Of a DNA stretch of 64,000 nt, positions 13,901 to 23,087 are shown in pieces. The stretch is from Tethya wilhelma (lineage: Eukaryota > Porifera > Demospongiae > Tethyida > Tethyidae), in the NCBI GenBank assembly GCA_964030475.1, contig CAXIPT010000002.1, positions 8,575,455 to 8,639,454 of the forward strand. The letters are read 5' to 3'. The position numbers and the translations under genes were made by a program. Under the pieces are notes generated by a model. It was not told where the DNA came from and made no database searches. It saw only the letters and a list, made by a program, of their open reading frames with translations. Numbering within the stretch: the stretch's first letter is position 1; every line of letters starts with the position of its first letter.

Positions 13901-14223
13901 TCACAAATGCTCAAGCATCATTAAAAAGGTTGGGAGAAATTGCTCTGAAACCAAATCCTCCAACAAATGAAGGTTATATTGATCTATTGATTGAAGAGGA
14001 GAAACGTGATGGAAGGACTGGATTTGAGAAACGTATTGCGACTTTTCAGCAACTTAAAGAACGAGCTAAAGTCATACGTGAAAATGTGATGTCAGGTTGT
14101 TCTCTTTCAACAACACAATTTGATGATCACAACACTGATAAACCTAAAAAGAAACGATGGTNACAACAGACCAATGAGTCTTCTAGCCTTGTTTGTGCAG
14201 TTAGTTATATGCGGCGTCCATGA
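4912..14223 (+). CDS. gene A: SNTX-type MACPF/Trx - 20xFN3 - GTPase giant protein, true 3' end lost
   Basis: A single 3103-codon frame. Residues 1-about 260 match the N-terminal domain of the stonustoxin/verrucotoxin branch of the MACPF/CDC fold (LGRPFQVGMLYDCRNDNL near the start). A helical segment (about 265-375) and a thioredoxin-like domain (about 385-500) follow, as in SNTX proteins. Twenty FN3 domains span about 503-2540. The GTPase has P-loop GATGAGKST at 2601-2609, DTPGFGDTRG from 2669 and an unusual TFADG in place of NKxD. Then come a coiled-coil-like stretch, a Cys/His cluster and a basic PKKKRW. FN3 domains replace the SPRY domain of the fish toxins. The start fits paralogues B and E. 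Residues after W3083 are not native: the N at 14162 joins the gene to an antisense LINE, so about 11 C-terminal codons are missing. Role is inferred as pore-forming or immune effector-receptor; toxicity is not implied. Confidence 0.85.
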   Translation: MSSQETIKLPGLGRPFQVGMLYDCRNDNLILGETKLWNEQALKRAKQTKSAQCKTQGDSAIVIDGDSLQQKTEHLNIVGGLKLSILPNSLVKNISGSATYLNDRTRSNNQARVSIKYTGPSESIYLDMEKIGPISKPTIEATHVVTGVDYGADAFLVFDRHGCDHAAKFKDTRQNMLNTAVTLTRNPNLSIEAIVADQTEVEKYKCTLYVDSESKPKRTLGSFEEAVQVYRDLPKVLHGCSKAKTVQLYPLSKLTSRSSEVKMVRQVSDKVATEVQTVFEALHYSKNACTDIQQNPLCEKFGRLKSQIKDFERKVFQFQALVTQRVTTLLPQIRSGKLNEGELLKDISQSPFSPHSLSSYITQKQEEMKKLDLFLKQMESIEFKPAGIDFDSTVEDFNYDVVVCFAFNVINEQDPLLTNMSCYLNGQTPEPVPQEQNWYQDPAINQRLKQQKRYFVNLAKANQEPSRKKFLVTDYASEASQTGPGTILITGDCGLEEFVPPSEPGQPFAKDTDISADSILISWTPPFTGLKHVQSYIVYCSQSSAIKEWTIHKTNSLETSLRVTGLHNNMSYLFKVQSICKFELFGIDSKTSVLITTKASASEVLQQQTQLEVPKADAISSPSEKSNLLFQTIKPQALVLSFDQIRVEWQLRTHDSEEDVQYYIVSYRSLADSQDQWTYEQTDDSSTNIIIQGLNSCTKYVFKVKPICSCGMSIDSEVSDPVTTKLANCRPGKPEAVSITSTSIQLQWEEPQNSSVGYYILAYQKTSETSQWEKIVTEHALPTALVSKLEPNTTYHFKVRPIFFVEGIDGIESILSEPITTNELIYRTGPPWASESATTHNSVLLRWSKPECELDEVNFYIVSYYAQTQSKQKWFWKKTTEGLRNQDSLRIDGLAPNTEYIFKVRPELSSDAKGVDSNKSAPIKTKPVCQTRKPKPKKVTHSSIELHWNIPEYGKDDIYSYIVFYTMEKATPIEKWDSYETYNTEPKCIITGLDPNSNYVFQVLPKCTESESVHSESSEPIMTNPPVCQPGKPCAVAVTHNSVKLIWERPEYESDKVDFYIVSYGIQDNEQSWNFTNKPTANNDPTITIKKLKPRVAYLFRVRPQCRAKIVGVESEFSDPITTNLQATYPLGKLKVHSVTHNSVVLQWEKTEQYEPEDDDTYVLLYRKTQDSNWETKSIEANATSTTVSYLTPNTQYIFKLMIKSIDGESIESDTTDPIFTNPIVCQPSKPRASISKETYGSISLKWKKPQYGHENIQSYIVSCFKKSDHTTLLKQNITEGPRETFTVHELAANQEYVFKVFPICNTSNTNLRILESEESDPIQINSQDCKPSKPRLLAKTHNSVTLQWNIPGFRSNSIQSYTIYYCLVGDEENWKTELLETTQCKVTIGNLEPNKQYQFKVFPKSESVAINCLESDVSEQISTETLQCQPGKPRAYTTQAHNSIRLEWDKPENGQDSIESYIVYYRTKEIDSLSSSSAWKKQMTEGPNEQVTFTELAANIQYIFKVRPICSTSYTDLRVLESEESDPIQINSQDCKPSKPRLLAKTHNSVTLQWNIPGFRSNSIQSYTIYFWLVGDEENWKTELLETTQCKATIGNLEPNKQYQFKVFPKSENTAINCLESDVSEQISTETLQCQPGKPRAYTTQAHNSIRLEWDKPEHGYESIESYIVYYCTKVIDSHSSSSAWKKQMTEGPNEQVTFTELAANIQYIFKVRPICSTSYKDLRVLESEESDPIQINSQDCKPSKPRLLPKTHNSVTLQWNISGFSSNSIQSYTIYYCLVGNEENWKTELVKTTQCKATIGNLEPNKEYQFKVFPKSKNTAINCLESDVSEQISTETLQCQPGKPRAYTTQAHNSIRLEWNKPEHGHESIESYIVYYSNTVDSSSSTWRKLITEGSTEQVTLNELTANKQYVFKVRPICSTSDTSLKILESEESDPIQINSQDCKPSKPRLLAKTHNSVTLQWNIPGFRSNSIQSYTIYYCLVGDEENWKTELVETTQCKATIGNLEPNKEYQFKVFPKSESVAINCLGSDVSEQISTETLQCQPGKPRAYTTQADNSIRLEWDKPEHGHESIESYIVFYHEVGDRLTPGKSSRQNIITNGRQESITISDLAVNKQFVFRVAPFCSNGSLKSNFKFLESEASEPIQINSQPSKPEAAQVTSNSIKLKWKMLGSRQDVEFYTVSFRLASDHSDKSKWRKQSTNNAKQSFIVNKLSPSTSYIFRISSVDKAGNVSDGEESIPIQTTDISKPGKPTANKITDATVLLTWTHPEVGMQSINSYDILYCRATSGPKDSQKWETCSTANFTNQLELTPLQYNTKYCFKVRPNCKKGTIWCESDTSDPIETKATSEPLEFMVTNTTTSSIELNWNKPVRGQDSIISYDVYYQEASSNTEDWKKVNSGTETNLRIPGLLSLKEYMFKVHPVCDVGTGTESAILKATTKQLICKTGDIAVDKKKHNKIALKWDRPQHGVPKSYSCSYRCVQDSQWILTGQSPTKEYIEIVGLFPNTTYIFRVCPQLEHSDIVTEETVSAWETTEKTPVAERLIEKCTKLDVPNSDCSIYRIPIKTVWEGKKLGRIARYELDIGQQSKYYGPERVLMLVGATGAGKSTLINGIVNYIFKVEFEDEFRFKLICDESTMDQTHSQTSSVNAYTIYPIPGLCIDYALTIIDTPGFGDTRGVEQDQELIGQIKEFFTHKSPDHKGIDQIHGVGLVVKNPEMRLTTTQKYISACILSIFGKDIKDNIFLMVTFADGAAPPVLDAVKGADFPYKEHFKFNNSALYPEIGNRKSPVALPMWNMGKESFKDFFKAFDKYKPQSLTLTRDVLEERERLESYVRSLREEITRGVQEIDKLQQFKENLKSKEQNIDAFKDFKVTVNVPKMKKIDLERGIYVTNCLTCNRTCHDNCIYNLDSEKYKCCVMEGDETNAHCKVCKGKCHWKEHFNHPYKFVLITEPVEQTIDDLKKYHDEAKSGKLDVETMINDLEDELDQLHTHVMSLVTNAQASLKRLGEIALKPNPPTNEGYIDLLIEEEKRDGRTGFEKRIATFQQLKERAKVIRENVMSGCSLSTTQFDDHNTDKPKKKRWXQQTNESSSLVCAVSYMRRP
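8896..11150 (+). repeat. in-frame tandem duplication of a two-FN3 unit in gene A (618/618/609 bp)
   Basis: Four copies begin at 8896, 9514, 10132 and 10741 with GACTGTAAGCCCTCTAAACC. Each unit encodes an FN3 pair, KPSKPRLL... followed by QPGKPRAY.... Copies are nearly identical over most of their length. Period lengths are multiples of three, so the frame is kept. Genes B and E carry diverged equivalents, with two pairs in B, which accounts exactly for 20 versus 16 FN3 domains. The fourth unit diverges after about 11150. Confidence 0.9.
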
Positions 14224-14652
14224 TAAGTCTGAGGTCAGAATAATCCCAAGGTATTTGTAGCTGGTTACTTGACTAAGCACACATTCATTTAATGTTAGAC
14301 AAGGTGGACTAAGTGATCGGTGGCGTTTTCTTGAGACAAACATTAGTTTGCATTTTCCAGCATTTAGCTTAAGATCTTTTGAATCCATGAACTTAGAAAT
14401 AGAGTTTACATCAGCCTGCAAATAAGAATAGTCTACACTAGTCTTGATGATCCTATAGAGGGCAATATCATCAGCAAACATATTCACTTCACTTTCTGCA
14501 GAAATCACAGAAGCCACACTGTTAATGTATGTAACAAAGAGGAGAGGGCCCAAAACAGAGCCTTGTGGCACACCTGAAGCAACCGGAAGTATATGAGATG
14601 TAACTCCATCAACACACACATTTTGTGATCTGTTCGATAGGTGACGTGTCAA
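14163..14652 (-). mobile_element. LINE (non-LTR) reverse transcriptase fragment
   Basis: On the minus strand the frame shows GVPQGSVLGPLLF and FADDIALY, the fingers and YxDD-type catalytic motifs of a non-LTR reverse transcriptase. It continues to a thumb-like YKYLGIILTSDLSW. The upstream endonuclease and the 3' end are missing. The 3' side is cut at the N at 14162, directly against gene A. It is best read as a contig-end remnant. Confidence 0.85.
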
Positions 14653-15938
14653 GCGAAAACCTGACGTTTGGGAAATTATTGTTTTTCGAGCAAAGTGCGG
14701 TTTTTGTTTAATTCGCGTTTTTGCGCGAATTTTTTTTTACTGCACCGATGGGTTGCGCTACATTTCAGCATGCTCCACGCAAAATTTGAGGGGTGGAGCT
14801 GCTTCAGTTGCAGAGATATAGACGGTAATACCATAGATATTATAAACTACGTAACCGGGATTGGAAACTGCGCGCGAATTCAAGAAATTCACGGGCAGGC
14901 CGGAGCGCCCTTCTAAATAACGCACACCAACAGCTGGAGAAGTAGCTACAGCGCAAGAACAGAAAAAGTATTGAAAGAATGATCTGGGAGTAAATCAGCT
15001 GACTGAGAAGAAGATGGCAGGACCTAATTGAGTTGAGAAGTATTTCAGAGTGTGATCAAGCTCATAATCAAGAGGCTTTTTTACAAAGACAAGGCACTTT
15101 AAGCTGGTAAGGATTTTATGCAACCCCCCCCTTCCCCCCAAATTATTGTAGGGAATCATGTGAGAGCCGTGAGACTGTTCCTTAGATGTTTGTTTTCCAG
15201 AAACTGTTCCTTAGATGTTTGTTTTCAAGAGAAGTTTTAGATATTGGTACATCAATATTCATGTAACTTCAGACATTTTAATATTGAGGTATATCCATAT
15301 CAATGCTGGGGGTCATGGCTAGAAATTAATTAGCTTTCAGGAATTCACTACTTAAAAAGCTATAATATTCATTATTCAGTTTGCTACTATATCTACATGA
15401 TCTACACCATTTTCCATGTATTATGACATGCATTTATGAATAAATTACGTTAATTAGCTAGAAAATCGAAAATTTTCGCTATTTTGTACCTCCCGCCGTT
15501 AGGCCAGTATTGGAGTTCAGAGTTCAGACTTACCGTATTTCGATGCTCCTACTCTTGCTCTACAAGAATCTTCAGCGCAAAATTGCATAGAGTGTGTAAT
15601 TTTGAAATTATGGATAAATAGATGAAAGTGGTGCAAAGGTCAAAGTATTACTACTACTCTGAACGGTTGCAAGATTGACATGATTTATTCAACCACCTGG
15701 CGTTAGGCTAAATTTCACAGCGCTAGGAAACTATTTACATCTTTATGGTCCCAAAGAGTTGAACTTTCAAGATCTTCAGCGCAAAATTTGCTAAGGTTAG
15801 ATAAAATGAAGCTAAACATCATAGAATATTGATTTAGTATAGTAGCTAGTACAAACTGAAGTGAGCAGCTGCCACTTGTTTTTTCTACAACTCATTTGCA
15901 TATTACCAACTATTTCTGCCCATGTAGTAATGGTTTGA
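14653..15938. other. intergenic, no gene recognised
   Basis: A short, more GC-rich patch (about 14690-14930, with GCGCGAAT words) is followed by AT-rich sequence. There is a small duplication of AACTGTTCCTTAGATGTTTG near 15176-15225. No domain-bearing frame or RNA gene was recognised. It lies downstream of the SOD-repeat gene. Confidence 0.5.
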
Positions 15939-16085
15939 CTAGCTGTTATAAGACTGCAAAGATAAAACAAGTTGGTAGGAAACTCTGTTAGGATTTCTAG
16001 TTTGTCTGTTGCCTGCTGTTGTCTTCTCTTCAGTTGGATCAACATTTGTTCCTTCAGTTAGCTCAAGAGCAAATTCTGTCCTGAA

Positions 16086-16143
<58 letters not shown>

Positions 16144-16144
16144 N

Positions 16145-16228
<84 letters not shown>

Positions 16229-16354
16229 GTGCGTGTGTGTCTGTCTTTTTGCCATTGCCTAGATACCAAGTTTTATAGGCTAATTGCCCATTACTGGATG
16301 GGTGGGGGTAGCTAGGGGTCACAGGGGATCAATAGCAAACATATAATTATAATG

Positions 16355-16394
<40 letters not shown>

Positions 16395-17353
16395 ATAATA
16401 TTATACACCTATGAGTCATATTATGTTATCCACAGTCATAAAGTATGGCATTACCTGAGGAAGTCTCCTGTGGTAAATCTCACAAAGATAGGGAAGGGTG
16501 AGACATGAAATGGAGTAATTGTCGCACAGTCAAACAGTGAACCAGATGAGTTGTGTACACCAAGAGAACGCCCAATGACTGAACAGTAATAATACTATGT
16601 ATGAAGAGATTACGATAATAATATTATAGCGGGAAAGTTTCACTGTGTCAAACTTTCATGGTTGTCTATAAGTCAAACATTTTTGTGTTTAAACTTTCAC
16701 AAATGAGCTGTGCGAGCCCTTATGTATGATATATACTATGGAGAATTTCATGAAAAAAAATTTCACAGATGGATCGTGATCTGCAAAAACTGCGAAAGTT
16801 AAACCCCACGAAACGTTTCCCACTATATGGTACCGTATAGTGGGAAATTTTCGTGGGGGAAAATTTTTGCGAATTTCACGGTTTGGCAGCTTTCCGCGAA
16901 AATTTTCCCCCACGAAATTTTATTAGGTACAAGGTCGTCAAGTAATGTTGAGACGCAATCCACGAAAATTTTCCCCGCGAATTTCTATTCAAGACGAAAA
17001 TGCAAAAATTTTCCCCCACAAAAATTTCCCACTATACGGTATAACCATGCAGTACACATTACTATCAATAACTATTAATAATGCTATTAATTTATTCCTG
17101 ATACAGCTGTTCTTAAAGATAAATTAGAGCTATAATACTGACATTTAAAGTATAGGAGCCGGTCCCATACAAACATAATACCTACTTGAGAAAGGTCCAG
17201 TGAGTTGAAGGTCTGGGTCAAGGAAAGAGTAGGTTGGACGATCAGGAGCATTGGAGGTGATCCTGAGTTGACCGTGTTTGTTAGATAGATCACCACTAGC
17301 ACATCTGTGTGTGTATGTGGAGGGGGGAGGGGGTAGGCGGGTGTTTGTGTGTC

Positions 17354-17436
<83 letters not shown>

Positions 17437-17905
17437 AATGTAATTCTTTGAACTGATAAATACACAATTAAGACTGACAATGCATGGGACACTACAGCCA
17501 TATTATAACAGATCTATAAAAATTTCACTAGCTGGCTGATTGAATAAATTAATAGTCATATCTACGAACTTTCCTGGTATACATTACACTGCATAATTAT
17601 AACATACCTAAGAGGGTTTGTTGGGGAGCAGTCTTCACTGTAGTCACTATGCATACTACGATCACCATCTTCTGATGCATCAAGTGTACCTACAAACCAA
17701 CAAAATCAATTATTGACGCATGTATTGAAATGCAGCATTTAATCTGCAACAAACAAACACATAATGAAACAATCTTGTTTTAAATATAATTTACGCACCT
17801 ATTGAAACCGGGTAAGGATTGTAACGACCTCCAATACTCTCTTCACATGTTGAGCTGTCGTCAGAAGGATTGACGTACACAAACCAATCATAATCACTGG
17901 TCTGA

Positions 17906-17940
<35 letters not shown>

Positions 17941-17963
17941 TGTGTGTGTGTGTGTGTGTNACG

Positions 17964-18036
<73 letters not shown>

Positions 18037-19193
18037 TTTTTTAAACAAGTTGTCTCACATCCATGTCCATGTCTGGGTAGTAGATGTCGACTATGATGAT
18101 CGCGTGGCCCCGGGATGCTTCCACTCCATCATTTATGTTATCCTGTATCTAAATGTAAGAATACGCAATTAAACAAGGTAAATATTTGTCAATGAGTGCT
18201 CAACTCAATTGCTTACAACTTCGTATTGCATGACTTACAAAGTAGACGGCTCCATTAATGGCTGCAGATTCAGAACTAGAGAAGGATGCTTTAGCCTCAA
18301 TGACATTCACTGGATTGAGACTAGGGATCCACAAGCTGCAAAGTCTCGATGAATCGACCACACTCCTAAATGAAAATTTACAAAAACAAGCCAAGCATAA
18401 AAGAATCCTTGCAAAGCCTGCTCAGCTAATAAGTGCATGTCTATAATTATGTATAGTAAATTAGCAAATGGTCGAGTCATACATGTATTATACATTTAGT
18501 ACAAATCAAACCGGATGATAGGATATTGAAGTACACCATACATCTTACCGCATGGTACGTCCAGAGATTGTGTTGGGACCATATATAGGCATGCTGAACA
18601 CATTGAAGGAGGCAAACGGTCCCAATTGATCAGAATACCTACATGCATGTATAATGCATGCAATTATTAAGGTACTAGCCAACAGTGGATACCTATACCT
18701 GTTCATCCAATCTCCTAATTGAAACCTGTCTGGTGTCGTCTCTCCTTCTCCCTCGTAGAGATCATAGGGAGTGTAAACATCCTCCTTCAAACATGACATG
18801 AGCTGAGAACCAAACGATGAAGCAAGAACAGACAGCTGTACAATGCCAGAAGAAGACATGTAAATATACTGTATAGTGGGTAAATTTGGCCAGCTTAAAA
18901 TTTGGCGAATTCACATTTTAGGATGATTGGCGATTTTAAAATTGGCAAATTACTTCTGGATGCTGCATTATTTATATGTGCGTGAACTGTTTGGCAATAA
19001 TTAAGTTGGCAATTTGATGAATAATTCGCCAATTTACCCAATTTACTCGCTACAATATGGTACATAGTTTAGCTGGACACACACACACACATAGCCTCTT
19101 TCCCAGGCTCCCCGACTTCCTTACATGCAAGGAAAGGGGCCCCCTCACGTAAGGTAGGCAGGGAGCTTGGGAACAAAGCTTACACACACACAT

Positions 19194-19243
<50 letters not shown>

Positions 19244-19406
19244 TTTTTAGTACATTACCATAATTTGTTAGATGTTTACACTGTGACTTTTTTCAAAGGC
19301 AATCACATGTTACTAAGTAAACAATGTTCTCTCTGCTGTGTGTACTATTCCCACTAGTAAAACACTTAAAATGCATGTAAACTACTTGAACTACTACTGT
19401 TGCTTN

Positions 19407-19476
<70 letters not shown>

Positions 19477-22022
19477 ACGTACATCATCAGTAGGGAGTCC
19501 TCTTGGTACTCCTAGCATGTTACTAAATCCATTGATGAGTGTGTCTTCATAAGGTGAAGCCTGTGAAGCTTTTAAATATCCAGTACCAGCAGCAAACAGT
19601 GTGAAATTATGGCTCTCCATCAGAGGTGCACATGCCAATGCAGGGCCACCTACATGTCATGAGTAGAAGAATAAAATTTAGCATTTTATCAGCTTTAGTT
19701 AACTCATGCATAGGTATACCTCCATTAGGGACGTGAATGACTAGTGATCGGCCAACCACTTCATTCAGATCAAGAGCAGAGTCGGTGAAAAAGAAAGCTC
19801 CATTTCTATAAGGGTCTGGCCGAGCTGTGCGATACATACGTGTGTATAACAATGTATGAGACGTACAAATGGTTTAAACAATCTGAAATGTATAAAGGAC
19901 CCCTCCACATACCTGCTTAGGCAAGTATGCATGCATTCTCCCAAGCAGATTACAAACATTTACAAACCTGGAATATTGATCCTGGCATGTTTTCCAGTCA
20001 GATCTCCAACCTCACATCCACTAGGGGTGTCTGGAGTGCAATCAGTGGAGTAGCCCGGTCTACTGGTGGGCCCCTGTCCCGTGGGGTCGTAGTGAGGACC
20101 AACGTTGCCATCTTCTGTGATGCCACACTCACCAAGACGATACTCCTCACCAGGCTACAGAGGGGTGTGTATGTATGTGTGCATGTATGGTTGTATTTGG
20201 TTAGCCTTGTTGCTAGGCAATTCAAACCTGAAGAAAAAAATGTTTAGAAAACATTTGTGAGGGGATCATAAGAGCTGCTATATGGGAATGAGGTTTATAT
20301 AAATTAATTTTGGTGACTTTCTTGTGTTGAGCTGCCAGCTGTCAGCTATTATTGTGCCACTGTAGTAATTACTACAACCATATTATTATTTGTAGTGGAT
20401 TTTAGTTTTTGATGTCCTATAGATAATTGGAGCTTATATTTCTGATGTAACTCTCTCTTCTAAATTACAGCTAAGAAATTCTGTACAGAACTGAATACAA
20501 CAGGCAGGATTGAGCAGCTCTTGAAAGCTCTTGCTAGCATGACAGCATTTTACCGTGTATTATGAATGACTGTATACCTACAGTCGATCAAATTAAGTCA
20601 TAATTTTTCTGACCTGTTGTTCATGGATGTGCCAGTTGTGGTCTTGAGTGCTTTCACTGTCGTTAACCCAGAACAATTTACCAAAGATTTCCACATCATC
20701 ACTGCCCACTTGCCTCATGTAGACTGTTCCAGCCACAGGACTGACAAATGTAGCTTCAAGAAGAGTTACTGTATATGGATGTATCCAAATGAAATAATAT
20801 GTCAACCCATATAATATTATGCACATACGTACATGGAAAAATAGCTCTATAACACTGTAAAAATTGTTTAACAATGCATAATGTGACACTGAACTAAAAT
20901 AAAAATACGTAGTTGTACCATCGCTCCTATTGTATAGACGAACAGTGCTACACACAAGGTGTACAGATGAGTCAATGTGGTCGTGGATGTTGATGGGCCT
21001 GCCAACAATGGAGTATCGACCATTGAGAGTGAGCTCTCCTGTGGTGTCTACAAACTGAACTGGTCTATCATGAGGCAAGGGACCGAATTTGCCCTCTAGA
21101 TCACCCACTTCACACCTGCACATGTATATACCGTATATATAGTGGGAAAGTTTTGCAGGGTGTAATTTCTGCAGATGTCTCTCAAACATTTTTCAGTTTT
21201 AACTTTCCCTGATGACCTGCCTATACATATCACTATATTAAATTATGTTACAGAGAAATTCACGAATAAAAACTTTTGCAGATGGATCGTGATCTTAAAA
21301 ACTATCGCGAAAGTTAACTCCTGCAAAACTTTGCCACTATATACAGTACAATGATTGCTGTCCAACATATTAACATGATCTCAGAGGTTTACATCCATGC
21401 ATAGCCATCAGATAGTCATGGCTTTAGTCACTCAGTGTTAGAGTACATTCTTAGCCTATTGTATACGCATTAATTCTAACTCACATATTTGTATCAGCTG
21501 CACATCGAGCATCATAGTTTGAGTCGTTGTTTCTTCCAAAAGGATCGTAGTGTCCGCCTATCAGCTGGCCACCACACTGCACATCAGGAGACAAGGACTG
21601 GTCCACCGGGAAGTGGTGAATGTGCCAGTTATGCATACCTTTATATTGTAGACGAATGAATCTGGTTCAAATAATTATTGTGACGGTGAGCAGCACTGAC
21701 TGCACAAGCTCACTGAGGTGTCACACATGATACCTCGTAATCCATCTAGGTTTGCATTGATCCTGATACTTCCATTCCCCAGGGCAGTAAATGTAATGTA
21801 GCCTTCAATTCCTCGAGCATTAAAAGTAGCAATAGCAGTGGAGTCACGAGGTGACCCTATTGAGAATACATGCAGCCTGATTCAGTAAAAATTTGAAGAC
21901 AGATTCAAATTTAAGTTAGCTATCAATAATTAATTTTACTTACTGAAACCAGCATGTGTTGTATACAACAGACTGAGGAGACTCAGGGTGTGAAAAGTAA
22001 CCAATAGACTAGTACTCTTCAT
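15939..22022 (-). CDS. secreted Cu-only SOD-repeat protein, 17 exons, 721 aa
   Basis: Exons, 5' to 3': 22022-21944, 21856-21734, 21638-21485, 21115-20919, 20753-20614, 20154-19968, 19824-19720, 19649-19483, 18835-18699, 18638-18549, 18365-18239, 18148-18059, 17901-17799, 17689-17608, 17304-17186, 16578-16455, 16080-15939. All use GT-AG junctions, and the 2166 nt total is a whole frame ending in a stop. It starts with signal peptide MKSTSLLVTFHTLSLLSLLY. Four SOD-like domains follow. Domain 1 has NWHIHHFP, GGHYDP and INIHD; domain 2 has NWHIHEQQ, GPHYDP and LVIHV. These are the four copper histidines. I do not see the two zinc-specific histidines, as in Cu-only SOD-repeat proteins. Domains 3 and 4 have lost the histidines (for example DWFVYVNP, GGRYNP). 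Extracellular dismutase or scaffold role inferred. Confidence 0.85.
16088..16240. repeat. TG microsatellite with internal N (intron 16 of the SOD-repeat gene)
   Basis: About 150 bp of (TG)n, interrupted by the N at 16144. It ends eight bases from the last acceptor of the minus-strand gene, where it reads (CA)n. Open frames of repeated Cys-Val or Thr-His here are artefacts. Confidence 0.95.
16355..16391. repeat. TG microsatellite
   Basis: A short uninterrupted (TG)n run in the same intron as the 16088-16240 array. Confidence 0.9.
16625..16828. mobile_element. MITE family Y, copy 1
   Basis: Ends TATAGCGGGAAAGTTT and AAACGTTTCCCACTATA are inverted repeats. The interior ATGGATCGTGATCT and GCGAAAGTTAA blocks recur at 21129-21348. 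It has no coding capacity. It lies in intron 15 of the SOD-repeat gene, directly beside another MITE. Confidence 0.75.
16831..17041. mobile_element. MITE family Z, 211 bp
   Basis: TACCGTATAGTGGGAAATTT at the left matches the reverse complement of AAATTTCCCACTATACGGTA at the right. The inverted similarity continues inward through the GGGGGAAAATTTT blocks. It is intronic and non-coding, with the same TAGTGGG end as family Y. Confidence 0.85.
17355..17434. repeat. TG microsatellite (intron 14)
   Basis: (TG)n of about 80 bp with one A interruption, about 50 bases upstream of the exon 15 acceptor (gene orientation). Confidence 0.9.
17905..18037. repeat. TG microsatellite with internal N (intron 12)
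   Basis: (TG)n with an N at 17960 fills nearly the whole intron between exons 12 and 13 of the minus-strand gene. The array length is therefore uncertain. Confidence 0.9.
18867..19063. mobile_element. MITE-like element in intron 8 of the SOD-repeat gene
   Basis: The left end TACTGTATAGTGGGTAAATT is imperfectly inverted at the right end (AATTTACCC...ATATGGTA). GGCGAATT and AATTCGCC blocks mirror each other inside. It shares the TAGTGGG end of families Y and Z. Non-coding. Confidence 0.65.
19182..19241. repeat. CA microsatellite
   Basis: (CA)n run in intron 8 with one TG interruption. A shorter (AC)n tract lies at 19078-19092. Confidence 0.9.
19407..19474. repeat. AC microsatellite flanked by an N
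   Basis: (AC)n immediately after the N at 19406 and directly beside the exon 8 donor at 19482. Its real length is unresolved. Confidence 0.9.
21129..21348. mobile_element. MITE family Y, copy 2
   Basis: It begins TACCGTATATATAGTGGGAA and ends TTTGCCACTATATACAGTA. It shares CAGATGGATCGTGATCT and GCGAAAGTTAA with copy 1 at 16625-16828. It sits in intron 3 of the SOD-repeat gene. Confidence 0.75.
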
Positions 22023-22900
22023 CTCATGTTCAAGTTGCTCTCGTGAGATATAGACTATACGGGATTGAAAATTAATGTTATTCATTACCAATGAGAATGC
22101 CACGCATCTAGCTAATTAATTAGCTATAATTATTATGTTGGTTAACACAAAGGTCAAAGTTCTTGTGACTGAGCTAATAATGGGTGCGTAATTAATAATA
22201 AAGCAATTATTAAGTGTAACAGTGCAAAGTCTCATCCTAGTGTCTGCAGAATCCGACTTTGACCCCCATTTGAACTCTGAACTCATGCAGAGTAGAAAAA
22301 AAATCACTCAGAGCATAAAATTTCATTAGGTAGAGATAGTAATTTTTTCCAAACTAGTAGTACTTGACATCTTCAGGCTCAACTTAAAAAGGTAATACAC
22401 ATGACTATGCACACAAACAAGTTTGTAATAATATCGGATAGCTGCCTGCTGTCATCATCATTCATTCATATCTTAATTTTAGCCATGCTCTTCTTGCCTT
22501 GGGAGATGTGGGCCACATGGTCGAGAGTGGCTTGGTATGGTGAGGCTTGCATTTTGAAACACTAGGAAGGATTGCCCACTTTGTTAGCTAATTGTCTAAA
22601 ATATATGCTGCTAAAAATTATAGATGTTCTTCAAGGTTGATCAAGGCATCACGACGTGACGTATATTACTGTTCCGTGAAGCTGTATAATAATTATATAA
22701 CAAGGCAACAGTTTCACCCTCTGCACTATCCTAGCTCATTTCCAGGAACAAGGCTCGGCCTCTGCAAGTATAATGCATATATGCATGACATTGCATGTGC
22801 AAGCATGACTGCAGGTAAACTATAATTTTGATGGATTTGTACATCATATATAGAGATAAATTTTACTTAGTAGCCTGCATGGTTGAATGTAATGTAGATT
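22023..22900. other. 5' flank of the SOD-repeat gene
   Basis: AT-rich sequence upstream of the minus-strand start at 22022. It presumably holds the promoter and 5' UTR. I see no defined promoter motif and no convincing gene. The plus-strand 77-codon frame at 22592 has no recognisable feature. Confidence 0.4.
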
Positions 22901-23087
22901 CTAAAGCACAGTGAATGTTTGAATGCTGCGATGACAATTGTCTCTACCACAGTCATCTACAGTGGGTACAATTAATCTTGAGAGTGTGTTCACCATGCCA
23001 GTTGTCAAATTGACAAAGATTTGAGGACTCCTATACCTGAAGTTTACAAAAACAAGAAAATCTGATGATAAAATACTTTGTAATATA

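Noticed and set aside
15939..16322. Open frames made of repeated Thr-His or Cys-Val (also at 17791-18172 and 19293-19638)
   Set aside because: They are translations of TG/CA microsatellites, some running through an N. Only the non-repeat ends belong to real exons of the SOD-repeat gene.
18043..18059. Stop of the SOD-repeat gene in exon 12 after VRQLV
   Set aside because: A GTGAGA donor lies just before it, and splicing to 17901 continues a fourth SOD-like domain, giving a final length that is an exact multiple of three.
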